Positions 18,107 through 25,719 of a stretch of DNA of 64,000 nt are shown here, piece by piece; within the stretch, counting starts at the first letter, position 1, and each line of letters begins with the position of its first letter. The notes below the pieces were generated by a model. The model was not told the DNA's origin. It did no database searches and saw only the letters and a list, made by a program, of their open reading frames with translations. Source of the DNA: Pseudotabrizicola formosa (GTDB lineage Bacteria > Pseudomonadota > Alphaproteobacteria > Rhodobacterales > Rhodobacteraceae); NCBI RefSeq assembly GCF_002900965.1, contig NZ_PJOM01000001.1, forward strand, positions 744,001-808,000, in the 5' to 3' direction. The position numbers and the translations under genes were made by a program.

Positions 18107-18901
18107 TCAGCTGTCGTTGCGGATGATCTTGCGGAACGATTCGAACAGCGCCTCGTTGCCGGCGATCAGACTGCCGTCTTCGAGCGGGTCCTGGGTTTCG
18201 CGGATGCCGGTGACCATGCCGCCAGCCTCTTTGACCAGGAGGATGCCGCCGGCCACGTCCCAGGGCTGCAATTCGCGTTCCCAATACCCGTCAAACCGGC
18301 CTGCGGCGACATAGGCGAGGTCAAGCGCGGCGGACCCCCAGCGGCGGACCCCGGCGCAGGCGGGCATCAGGCGGGCCAGATCCTGCAGGGTGGCGGGCAG
18401 GGTTTTCTTGGCGCCAAAGGGCACGCCGGTGGCAAATACCGCCTCGGACATGCTGCGGCGGCCCGAGACGCGGATGCGGCGGCTGTCGTTGAGCCAGGCG
18501 CCCGAGCCTTTTTCGGCCCAGAACATTTCATCCTTGGCGGCGTCATAGACCACCGAAGACACGATCTCGCCCTTGTGTTCCAGACCGATGGACACCGACC
18601 AATGCGGCATGCCGTGCAGGAAGTTGGTGGTGCCATCCAATGGGTCGACGATCCAGCGGCGGGTGGGATCTGCCCCGGCGCTGGCCCCGGTTTCCTCCCC
18701 CAGCCAGCCATAGGTGGGGCGGGCCCCCATCAGGTCTTCCTTGATCATCCGCTCGGCCTCGCGGTCGGCTTTGGAGACAAAGTCGCCCGGGCCTTTGGTG
18801 GAAACCTGAAGGTTTTCAACCTCGCGGAAGTCTTTGACCAGCGAGCGACCCGCACGGCGCGCGGCCTTGATCATCAGGTTGAGGTTGGCGCTGCCTTGCA
18901 T
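18107..18901 (-). CDS. suhB: Inositol monophosphatase family protein (SuhB type)
   Basis: 264 residues from ATG 18901 (MQGSANLNLMIKAARRAGRS) after GGAG. It carries the Mg2+-phosphatase motifs GWLGEETGAS (metal-binding Glu), WIVDPLDGTTNFLHGMPHW (DPxDGT) and ELQPWDVAGGILLVKEAGG (WDxAAG). It would hydrolyse inositol-1-phosphate or a related phosphoester; SuhB homologues also affect rRNA transcription. It is convergent with the rhomboid gene, with a GTCAGCT direct repeat at its stop codon. Confidence 0.93.
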   Translation of the reverse strand: MQGSANLNLMIKAARRAGRSLVKDFREVENLQVSTKGPGDFVSKADREAERMIKEDLMGARPTYGWLGEETGASAGADPTRRWIVDPLDGTTNFLHGMPHWSVSIGLEHKGEIVSSVVYDAAKDEMFWAEKGSGAWLNDSRRIRVSGRRSMSEAVFATGVPFGAKKTLPATLQDLARLMPACAGVRRWGSAALDLAYVAAGRFDGYWERELQPWDVAGGILLVKEAGGMVTGIRETQDPLEDGSLIAGNEALFESFRKIIRNDS

Positions 18902-19095
18902 CGTGGGACTCCGGGTAGGTTCAAACGCCTGCGTATAGGGCGGTCGGCCGCGCAAGGAAAGGGGGCGTGCTGCGGGCGGCCCCAAATAGCCGGGGCAATG
19001 TGGAAAGGTGGCGTGACGAATCGTTAGTAAACTGTTATCAACTTTCCGTGCGCTTCCGATTTTTTTCCTTTTACCGTGATGTGAGGTTAACAAGT

Positions 19096-19668
19096 ATGAA
19101 GAAAATTAAGTCTGTACTCGCCGCACTTTGCCTTGCAGGTTTGCCTGCCATGACGAGCGCGGCCACCGTTGACGTTGTCGAGGCACCGTCGGGGTTTTTC
19201 GTTCCCGATCCTTCGCTCGTGTATTCAGGCACATATTGGCGTGGCGCTGACCAGGATTGGTCCTGGACCCATGGTGCCATTGCGGCGGGCTTTACCACGG
19301 CCTCGCTGTTGATCAGCGCCTTTGATGTCGACTTCGAATTTGGCGAGTTCGATGAGATCTTTGCCATGGATGACGGCGTCTGGGTGTCGCTTGGGCTTCT
19401 TGCCGGCGCAAGTGACGTTTTTGCCTTCACCGAGTTTGATCTGGCGTCCAACTTCTTTGATGATATCGCAGAAGGGCTGAATGTCCGGATCGATATTGAT
19501 ACAGGCAATTCGGGCTGGTTGGTGACGCTTAGCAAATCGGTGATCACCACCGATGGCGCGGCCCCTCCGCCGCCTGATCCGGGCGTTGTGCCTCTGCCGG
19601 CTGCGGGTTGGTTGATGCTTGCGGGTCTGGGTGGGCTTGCGGCCGTGCGGCGGCGCAAATCGGTCTGA
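19096..19668 (+). CDS. Secreted protein with VPLPA-CTERM sorting signal
   Basis: 190 residues. Signal peptide MKKIKSVLAALCLAGLPAMT followed by SAATVDV. The middle is acidic and aromatic (YSGTYWRGADQDWSWTHGA, FDVDFEFGEFDEIFAMDD) and probably a secreted beta-rich domain. The C-terminus is VPLPAAGWLMLAGLGGLAAV plus RRRKSV: the VPLPA motif, one hydrophobic helix and a basic tail. VPLPA-CTERM proteins are cleaved and sorted by an exosortase (XrtD type), often with exopolysaccharide. No exosortase gene is in this window. GAGG lies 9 bp before ATG 19096. Lower GC than its neighbours. Function of the middle region not recognised. Confidence 0.85.
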   Translation: MKKIKSVLAALCLAGLPAMTSAATVDVVEAPSGFFVPDPSLVYSGTYWRGADQDWSWTHGAIAAGFTTASLLISAFDVDFEFGEFDEIFAMDDGVWVSLGLLAGASDVFAFTEFDLASNFFDDIAEGLNVRIDIDTGNSGWLVTLSKSVITTDGAAPPPPDPGVVPLPAAGWLMLAGLGGLAAVRRRKSV

Positions 19669-19695
19669 CCTGACCCGGTTACAGGGTAAAGCTGC

Positions 19696-19723
19696 AAAGC
19701 CCGGCGCGGATGTGCCGGGCTTT
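19696..19723. terminator. Bidirectional terminator between VPLPA-CTERM gene and metR
   Basis: AAAGCCCGGC (19696-19705) and GCCGGGCTTT (19714-19723) form a 10-bp stem around an 8-base loop, followed by GTCTTGT. It lies 27 bp past the VPLPA gene stop and 20 bp past the stop of the convergent LysR gene. Confidence 0.85.
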
Positions 19724-19742
19724 GTCTTGTGCGGGACCGGGA

Positions 19743-20648
19743 TCAGCCGCGTTGCAGCTTGACCGGTTCGGAGCGGCCCAGTTTCAGGAAATGCGCCATG
19801 AAAGGCTTGGCGGCATCCTCATCGCGGGTGGCTGCGAACAGGCGTTTGGTCACGGTCTGGGGGCCGAGCGGGCGGGTGACGTAATCGGCGTTGCTTTTGA
19901 TGTCGCGCAGCACCCAGTCGGGCAAGACCGACACGCCGCGGTTGGAGCCGACGAGCATCAGGATAACCGCCGTCAGTTCCACCGGGCGCTGGCCGCGGGG
20001 TTCGACCTTGGCGGGGGTCAGCAGTTCGGTGAAGACATCGAGCTTGTCGCGGCCCACCGGATAGGTGATCAGCACCTGATCGCGGAAATCCTCGGCCGCG
20101 ATGAAGGGTTTGGCGGCGAGCGGGTTCTGGGCGGAGGCGAGGAACACCGGGTGGTAGTCGAACAGCGGGTTGTAGGTCAGGCCGGCCAAGGGTTCGGGGT
20201 TCGAGGTGATGACCAGATCGACCTCTTCGCGCAAAAGCGCGGGAAAACTGTCAAAGGCCAGCCCGGCGCGGATGTCAACGTCGACTTCCGGCCAGGCCTG
20301 ACGGAACTGTTCAAGCACCGGGAACAGCCAGTCGAAACAGGCGTGGCACTGGATGGCGATGTGCAGCCGCCCGGTCTTGCCAGAGCGGAGCGCGCGGAAC
20401 TCTTCTTCCATCAGCTCGATTTCCGGCAAGATGCGGTCGGCGGCGCGCAACATCCGCACGCCTGCCGCTGACAGGCGCATGGGTTTGGACCGGCGCACGA
20501 ACAGCTCCATCCCGGCCTGATCTTCCAGATTGGCGACCTGATGCGACAGGGCGGACTGGGTCATGTTGAGCAGATCGGCGGCCCGGGCGAGCCCGCCGGC
20601 CTGATGGATGGCGCGGATGGTGCGCAGGTGGCGAAGTTCGATGTACAT
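19743..20648 (-). CDS. metR: LysR-family regulator, probable MetR
   Basis: 301 residues from ATG 20648 (MYIELRHLRTIRAIHQAGGL). LysR winged helix at 5-65 (ARAADLLNMTQSALSHQVAN) and a substrate-binding domain (LHIAIQCHACFDWLFPVLEQ, VDIRAGLAFDSFPALLREEV). Cys/His-containing QCHACFDWL is typical of MetR, which senses homocysteine. It is divergent from metF, the classical MetR target. The 87-bp spacer holds TGAAGTTTATGAA (20670-20682), a direct TGAA-N5-TGAA pair resembling half of the MetR consensus. Confidence 0.88.
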   Translation of the reverse strand: MYIELRHLRTIRAIHQAGGLARAADLLNMTQSALSHQVANLEDQAGMELFVRRSKPMRLSAAGVRMLRAADRILPEIELMEEEFRALRSGKTGRLHIAIQCHACFDWLFPVLEQFRQAWPEVDVDIRAGLAFDSFPALLREEVDLVITSNPEPLAGLTYNPLFDYHPVFLASAQNPLAAKPFIAAEDFRDQVLITYPVGRDKLDVFTELLTPAKVEPRGQRPVELTAVILMLVGSNRGVSVLPDWVLRDIKSNADYVTRPLGPQTVTKRLFAATRDEDAAKPFMAHFLKLGRSEPVKLQRG

Positions 20649-20735
20649 GAGGGGAACCACATGATGATGGTGAAGTTTATGAATTTGTCTCACATCGCCG
20701 AATCTGCGACAAGAGGGCATCACAAGGAGAAGACC

Positions 20736-21602
20736 ATGGCCACGCCGCGCATCTCGTTCGAGTTTTTCCCGCCCCAGACGCTGGACGCATCGTTCCGTCT
20801 TTGGGAAACCGTGCAGGCGCTGGCCCCGATGCAACCGGAGTTCGTGTCGGTGACCTATGGCGCGGGCGGCACGACGCGCAAGCTGACACATGAGGCGGTG
20901 ACGGCGATCGGCAAGAATTACGGGCTGAACGTGGCGGCGCATCTGACCTGCGTGGATGCGACGCGGGCCGAGACGCTGGAGATTGCGGCGGCCTATGCCG
21001 AGGCGGGCGTGACCGAGATCGTGGCGCTGCGTGGCGATGCGCCCAAAGGGGCGGAGCGGTTTACCGCGCATCCCGATGGGTTTGCGTCGTCAGTGGAGCT
21101 GATCGAGGCGCTTGCCGCCACCGGGAAATTCAAGCTGCGCGTTGGGGCCTATCCGGAGCCGCACCCGGATGCGGCCGACAGCCTTGCCGATGTGCGCTGG
21201 CTCAAGCGCAAGATCGATGCGGGGGCGACCAGCGCCATTACCCAGTTTTTCTTTGATGCCGATACGTTCTTTCGCTTCCGCGATCTGTGCGTGAAGGAGG
21301 GGATCACGGCATCGATCATTCCGGGCATCCTGCCGATCACCAGCTGGGCGGGGGCGAAGAAATTCGCGCAGCGCTGCGGATCAGAGGTGCCGGCGCGGCT
21401 GGATGAGGCGTTCACCACTGCGGCGCGGGACGGGCGCGAGGAGTTGTATGCGCTGGCCCATTGCACCCAGCTTTGCGACAACCTGCTGCAAGGCGGGGTT
21501 GAGGATCTGCACTTTTACACCCTGAACCGCCCGCACCTGACCCGCGAAGTGGTGCGCGCCTTGGGAATCCAGCAGGACGTGGTTCTGGAAAAGGTTGCCT
21601 GA
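20736..21602 (+). CDS. metF: Methylenetetrahydrofolate reductase
   Basis: 288 residues from ATG 20736 with AAGGAGA 5 bp upstream. Motifs are ISFEFFPPQTLDASFRLWET, FVSVTYGAGGTTRKLTHEAV, CVDATRAETLEIAAAYAEAG, IVALRGDAPKG and ITQFFFDADTFFRFRDLC. A flavin enzyme that makes 5-methyl-THF for methionine synthesis. Earlier in-frame ATGs at 20661-20676 lie inside the metR-metF regulatory spacer and were not chosen. Length and sequence are typical. Confidence 0.96.
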   Translation: MATPRISFEFFPPQTLDASFRLWETVQALAPMQPEFVSVTYGAGGTTRKLTHEAVTAIGKNYGLNVAAHLTCVDATRAETLEIAAAYAEAGVTEIVALRGDAPKGAERFTAHPDGFASSVELIEALAATGKFKLRVGAYPEPHPDAADSLADVRWLKRKIDAGATSAITQFFFDADTFFRFRDLCVKEGITASIIPGILPITSWAGAKKFAQRCGSEVPARLDEAFTTAARDGREELYALAHCTQLCDNLLQGGVEDLHFYTLNRPHLTREVVRALGIQQDVVLEKVA

Positions 21603-21625
21603 GCACAGGCTGACGGCGTCTCCCT

Positions 21626-21662
21626 GAGGCCCTTGCCCCTTGCGGCATGGGCCTCTTTTTTT
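21626..21662 (+). terminator. Rho-independent terminator of metF
   Basis: GAGGCCC (21626-21632) pairs with GGGCCTC (21649-21655) around a 16-base loop, followed at once by seven T (21656-21662). It lies 24 bp past the metF stop and reads in the plus direction. Confidence 0.85.
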
Positions 21663-21770
21663 GCTGTGGGGGCCGCCCTGTTGGCACAGGTTGCAGAGCC
21701 GCCTGTGCAAATGCGGGTTTCCTGTCGCGCGCGGCATGGATAGCATGGTGTCCATTGCAAAGAGGACATC

Positions 21771-22226
21771 ATGGCCCAGTCTGACCCCACCAAGCCCATC
21801 TTTATTCTGAACGGACCTAACCTGAACCTGCTGGGGATGCGCCAGCCCGAGATTTACGGGCGCGAGACGCTGGCGGATGTGGCGGCGGGCTGTGCGGCGC
21901 TGGCGGCGGAATTGGGGCTGGGGGTGCGCTTTCACCAGTCCAACCATGAGGGCGTTCTGATCGACTGGATTCACGAGGCGCGGGGGGCGGGCGCGGGGGT
22001 GATCATCAACCCCGGCGCATTCACCCATACATCGGTGGCCATTCTGGACGCGCTGAACGCTTTTGACGGGCCGGTGCTGGAGGTGCATATCTCGAATGTG
22101 CACAAGCGCGAGGCGTTCCGGCATCATTCCTATGTGTCCTTGCGGGCGGATGGGGTGATCGCGGGGTTCGGGACGGAAGGGTATCTGCTGGCCTTGCGGC
22201 GGATGCGGACTTTGGTCTTGACCTGA
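21771..22226 (+). CDS. aroQ: Type II 3-dehydroquinate dehydratase
   Basis: 151 residues. It catalyses the third shikimate step. Signature N-terminus [20 protein letters not shown] ([10 protein letters not shown]), catalytic His region [18 protein letters not shown] and [18 protein letters not shown]. Ribosome site GAGGAC before ATG 21771. In many alphaproteobacteria aroQ precedes accB-accC; here it is instead followed after 26 bp by an AMP-forming ligase and a thiolase-like gene, probably as one operon. Confidence 0.96.
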   Translation: MAQSDPTKPIFILNGPNLNLLGMRQPEIYGRETLADVAAGCAALAAELGLGVRFHQSNHEGVLIDWIHEARGAGAGVIINPGAFTHTSVAILDALNAFDGPVLEVHISNVHKREAFRHHSYVSLRADGVIAGFGTEGYLLALRRMRTLVLT

Positions 22227-22252
22227 GCCCGGTCGCAGGCGGACCGGGGCGG

Positions 22253-23479
22253 ATGCCTCTGGCGGGCGTATTTGATCAGGATGACGGCAGCGTGTTTCGT
22301 TGGCATGACGCGGCGCGCCTGATCGGGCCGGAGGGCGAGCAGGTTTCACGCGCGGGGGTGTTTGCACCGGTGCTGGCAGACCGGCCGGGGGGCGCGGCCT
22401 TGGCGGCGGCTTTGGCGGGGCAGGGGCGTGGGTTTCGCATCGGCGGCGCGGGCGCGGTCGAGGCCGGGCCGGGCCAGTTCGAGACGCTGACCGGGGGGTC
22501 TTTGGGCGGGGCGCGGCGCGTGCTGCGCAGCCAGGCGTCCTGGCTGGCGAGTTTCGCGGTGAATGCGGCGATGTTCCGGATTGGTCCGGGGGTGCGGGTG
22601 GCGGTGCCGGGGCGCTTGTCGCAGTCGCTGGCGCTCTATGCCGCGCTGGAGGGGCTGGCGCTGGGGGCGGAGGTCCATCTGCTGGATGGGCTGCGCTGGG
22701 ATCGGATGGCGGAGATGGTGGCGGCGCGTGGCATCGGCGTGATCTATGCCACACCGGTGCATGTTGCGCAGATGCTGGCCTGCGGGGTGGCGTGGCCCGA
22801 TCTGCGGCTGGTGCTGGTGGGAGGGGCCAAGCTGGAACCGGGCTTGCGCGCGGCGTTGAAGGCGGTGGCCCCGGGGGCAGAGGTGCGGGAGTTTTACGGG
22901 GCGGCGGAGGCGAGTTTCATCTCGCTGTCCGGGCCGGAAGATGCGGCGGAGACGGTGGGGCGGCCCTATCCGGGGGTGGACCTGCGGATCTGCGATGCGG
23001 CGGGCCGTGATCTGCCGGAGGGGGCTGTGGGAGAGGTCTGGCTGCGCAGCCCATATGTCTTTGAGCGCTATGCCGGGGACGATCCCGGATCGGCGCGTTG
23101 GCGGGGCGGCTGGCTCTGCGTGGGCGAGATGGCGGCGCTGACCCCTGCCGGGCTGGTGTTGCGCGGGCGGGCCGGGCGGATGGTGACGGTCGCGGGGCAG
23201 AATGTGTTTCCCGAAGAGATCGAGCGGTTTCTGGCGGGCCTGCCGGGGGTGGAGCGGGCGGCGGTGCTGGCCCGGGCGGAGGCGGTGCGCGGGCATGTGC
23301 TGATGGCGGTGCTGAGCGGAGATCCTGCGCGGGAGGGCGAGATCATGGCAGAGGCGCGGGCGCGGCTGGGGGCTATGGTCGCCCCGCGCGGGGTGATCTG
23401 GCGGCAGGACTGGCCGGTGCTGGCGTCGGGCAAGACCGATCTTGGGCTTTTGCAGCGCGAGGTGGACGCGTGGCGGTGA
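22253..23479 (+). CDS. AMP-forming acyl-CoA synthetase-like protein (YhfT-like)
   Basis: 408 residues, ANL adenylate-forming superfamily but about 100 residues shorter than typical acyl-CoA synthetases. The missing part is in the N-terminal domain: the usual P-loop TSGTTGxPKG is not recognisable; GGSLGGARRVLRSQASWLAS sits in its place. Later motifs remain: EVREFYGAAEASFISLSG (YGxxE), VGRPYPGVDLRI, LVLRGRAGRMVTVAGQNVFP and the A10 Lys in PVLASGKTDLGLL. It overlaps the next gene (thiolase-like) and sits beside bioMNY, recalling B. subtilis yhfT of the BirA-regulated yhfUTS operon. Substrate unknown; a pimelate-like or fatty acid is a guess. Confidence 0.85.
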   Translation: MPLAGVFDQDDGSVFRWHDAARLIGPEGEQVSRAGVFAPVLADRPGGAALAAALAGQGRGFRIGGAGAVEAGPGQFETLTGGSLGGARRVLRSQASWLASFAVNAAMFRIGPGVRVAVPGRLSQSLALYAALEGLALGAEVHLLDGLRWDRMAEMVAARGIGVIYATPVHVAQMLACGVAWPDLRLVLVGGAKLEPGLRAALKAVAPGAEVREFYGAAEASFISLSGPEDAAETVGRPYPGVDLRICDAAGRDLPEGAVGEVWLRSPYVFERYAGDDPGSARWRGGWLCVGEMAALTPAGLVLRGRAGRMVTVAGQNVFPEEIERFLAGLPGVERAAVLARAEAVRGHVLMAVLSGDPAREGEIMAEARARLGAMVAPRGVIWRQDWPVLASGKTDLGLLQREVDAWR

Positions 23480-24543
23480 TCCTGTCGGCGCGGCGCACGG
23501 GGATCGTGCCCAAGGGCGGGGCCTTTGCGCGGCTGTCGCTGGAGGAGCTGGCGGTGCCGGTGCTGCGCGCCTGTCTGGCGGATGCGGGGCGCGGGGCGGT
23601 GGATGAGGTGATCTGCGCCAATGCCATCGGGCCCGGGGGCAATCCGGCGCGGCGGATTGCGCTGGCGGCGGGATTGCCCGAACGGATCGCGGGGCTGACG
23701 ATCGACCGGCAATGCGCGGGGGGGCTTGATGCGGTGCTGCTGGCGGCGGCGCTGGTGGATGCGGGCCATGCCGATCTTGTGCTGGCGGGCGGGGTGGAGA
23801 GTTTCTCGCGCCGGCCGTTGCGGTTTGTGACCGACCCGGAGGGCGGCCCGCCGGTGGAATATGACGAGGCGCCGTTCACGCCCTGGCCCGGGCGCAATCC
23901 CCGCATGGCAGAGGCGGCGGCGGATCTGGCGGTGATCTGCGGCTATGACCGCGCCGCGCAGGAGGCTTGGGCGGTGCAGAGCCATGCCAAGGCGCTTGCC
24001 GTGGCGGACTGGCCCGAGATTGTGCCCTTGGCGGGCGTGTCGCGCGATGTGTTTGCGCGGCGGCTGACTTTGGGCCTGCTGGCGCGGGCCCCGGTGGTGG
24101 CGGGCAGCATCACCCGGGCCACGGCGGCGGTGGCGGCGGATGGGGCGGCCTTTTGTCTGGTGGCGGCGGATCGCTTTGGCTCGGCCGGGGCCTTGCGGGT
24201 GTTGGGCGGGCGGACGCTGGGGGCGGACCCGGAGCAGCCGGGGCTTGCCCCGGTGCCGGCGATTGCGGCGGCGCTGGCGAAAGCGGGGCTGTCAGCGGCG
24301 GATGTAACGCAAGCCGAGGTAATGGAAGCCTATGCCGCGCAGGCGATGGCCTGTGTGGCGCGGGCCGGGCTGGACCCGCTGCGCGTCAACCTACAGGGCG
24401 GTGCCTTGGCGCGGGGACACCCGATTGGGGCCTCTGGCGCGGTGCTGGCGGTGCGGCTGTTTCATGGCCTGCGCGCCGGGGTTGGCCTTGCGGCGATTGC
24501 CTCGGCTGGCGGGATTGGCTCCGCGCTGCTGGTGCAGCGCTGA
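23470..24543 (+). CDS. Thiolase-family protein lacking the second catalytic Cys (YhfS-like)
   Basis: 357 residues from GTG 23470 (GAGGT 6 bp upstream; GTG 23476 is an alternative forming GTGA with the ligase stop). Shorter than the usual 390. The nucleophile Cys82 is present in TIDRQCAGGLDAVLLAAALV and the catalytic His317 in GGALARGHPIGASGA. The C-terminal CxGGGxG motif reads IASAGGIGSALL: Cys becomes Ser345 and one Gly is missing. Classical thiolysis needs that Cys as the acid/base, so this may be a Claisen-type condensing enzyme or a hydrolase rather than a degradative thiolase. Cotranscribed with the ligase. Confidence 0.85.
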   Translation: MAVILSARRTGIVPKGGAFARLSLEELAVPVLRACLADAGRGAVDEVICANAIGPGGNPARRIALAAGLPERIAGLTIDRQCAGGLDAVLLAAALVDAGHADLVLAGGVESFSRRPLRFVTDPEGGPPVEYDEAPFTPWPGRNPRMAEAAADLAVICGYDRAAQEAWAVQSHAKALAVADWPEIVPLAGVSRDVFARRLTLGLLARAPVVAGSITRATAAVAADGAAFCLVAADRFGSAGALRVLGGRTLGADPEQPGLAPVPAIAAALAKAGLSAADVTQAEVMEAYAAQAMACVARAGLDPLRVNLQGGALARGHPIGASGAVLAVRLFHGLRAGVGLAAIASAGGIGSALLVQR

Positions 24544-24558
24544 GCCGCGACGGCTCAG
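24540..24558. terminator. Hairpin containing both stop codons of thiolase-like gene and bioY
   Basis: CTGAGCC (24540-24546), loop GCGAC, GGCTCAG (24552-24558). The TGA of the plus-strand thiolase gene (24541-24543) lies in the left arm and the TGA of minus-strand bioY (24555-24557) in the right arm. Symmetric, without a T-run; probably a compact bidirectional terminator or 3'-end stabiliser. Confidence 0.5.
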
Positions 24559-25097
24559 GCGCGGGCCAGCAGCGCGGCGGGGCGGGCGCGGGCGATGGAT
24601 TGGGTGACAAGGCCGGTCAGCACCGCCTTGATCACATCGCCGGGCAGGAAGGCGAGGGCCAGGATCGAGGCTTCGGCAAAGGTCTTGTTCAGGACGATGG
24701 CCATGCCGGTGATGCCACACAGATACATCACGCCGATGCCGCCGATGACCCCGCCTGCCGTTGCCGCCCAGAACGGCGGCAGGGTGGTGCGCTCCATGAT
24801 CCAGCCTGCAACAAAGGCGGCAAGGGGGAAGCCGACAAGAAAGCCCGCCGAGGGGCCGACAAAGACGCCAAGGCCACCGCGTCCGCCCGACAAGAGCGGC
24901 AGGCCGAGGGCGACGAGCAGCAGGAACAGCAAGACCGCCAGCAGGCCGCGTCTGGCCCCCAGCACGGTGCCGCAGAGCATGATGCCCAGCGTTTGCGCCG
25001 TGATCGGCACGGCACCGGCCAGATAGAGCGGCGGCACAAGGCCCAGCACGGCGATCAGGGCGGCGAACAGGGCGATATGGGTCAGGCTGCGTTCCAT
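24555..25097 (-). CDS. bioY: Biotin transporter substrate-binding component BioY
   Basis: 180 residues from ATG 25097. Six hydrophobic segments with the BioY signature (PPLYLAGAVPITAQTLGIML, LGARRGLLAVLLFLLLVALG, GGRGGLGVFVGPSAGFLVGF, LPGDVIKAVLTGLVTQSI). BioY binds biotin in the ECF-type transporter BioMNY. Last gene of the minus-strand bioM-bioN-bioY unit (25-bp gap to bioN) and convergent with the thiolase-like gene. Confidence 0.95.
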   Translation of the reverse strand: MERSLTHIALFAALIAVLGLVPPLYLAGAVPITAQTLGIMLCGTVLGARRGLLAVLLFLLLVALGLPLLSGGRGGLGVFVGPSAGFLVGFPLAAFVAGWIMERTTLPPFWAATAGGVIGGIGVMYLCGITGMAIVLNKTFAEASILALAFLPGDVIKAVLTGLVTQSIARARPAALLARA

Positions 25098-25122
25098 CGG
25101 GTCCTCGGTGTTTTGCAGCGTC

Positions 25123-25719
25123 TTACCCCGTGCCCCCCCGGGCGCGCAAGGCTGCCGCGACCTGTTCGGCATCATCAAGGGCGGCAAGGGCAGCGGGGGC
25201 GGCCAGCCGCCAGCCGGGCTTGCGGGGGGAGCGGGCGCGCCAGGCCTGGGACAGCAGGGCCGTGCGGTCCGACAGCACCGGGATGAAGCGGATCACCAGC
25301 GCGATGGCCAGCGCCAGCCTGCGCGGCGGCAGGAGGGGCGCCAGCGGGCGGGCGAGGCGTTCGAGCACGGTGATCATATCGGACAGGCGGGTGGTCATAG
25401 TGACGAGGTTGGCCGCCGCGACGGCCGCCGTCATCCGCAGCAGGATCACCGCGCCTGCCGTAAGATCGTCCTGCCACAGATGCCACAGGGTGATCAGACC
25501 CACGAAGGGCCAGAGCGGGCGCAGCATGCGCGCGCCATGGCGGGCAAAGCGCAGGCCGCCGGTCAGGGAAAGGGCGATGAGGGCGACAAGCGCGAGGCTG
25601 AGCGCAAGGGGGGTGGAGAGCTGGAACAGCACAAGGGTGAACAGGGCCAGGGCGGCCAGCTTGACCCCTGCCGGGATGCGGTGGAGCGGCGTTTCAACCG
25701 GCGAGGTCAGCGTCAGCAT
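25123..25719 (-). CDS. bioN: ECF transporter transmembrane protein BioN
   Basis: 198 residues from ATG 25719 (MLTLTSPVETPLHRIPAGVK). EcfT-family membrane protein with N-terminal helices and the coupling region containing the Ala-Arg-Gly signature near the end (VAAALRARGG). It couples the ATPase BioM to BioY. Its start overlaps the 3' end of bioM by 26 bp. Confidence 0.93.
   Translation of the reverse strand: MLTLTSPVETPLHRIPAGVKLAALALFTLVLFQLSTPLALSLALVALIALSLTGGLRFARHGARMLRPLWPFVGLITLWHLWQDDLTAGAVILLRMTAAVAAANLVTMTTRLSDMITVLERLARPLAPLLPPRRLALAIALVIRFIPVLSDRTALLSQAWRARSPRKPGWRLAAPAALAALDDAEQVAAALRARGGTG

Noticed and set aside
20649-20735. SAM-type riboswitch before metF
   Set aside because: The spacer is only 87 bp, without the paired core of SAM-II or SAM-V switches; regulation by the divergent metR fits better.
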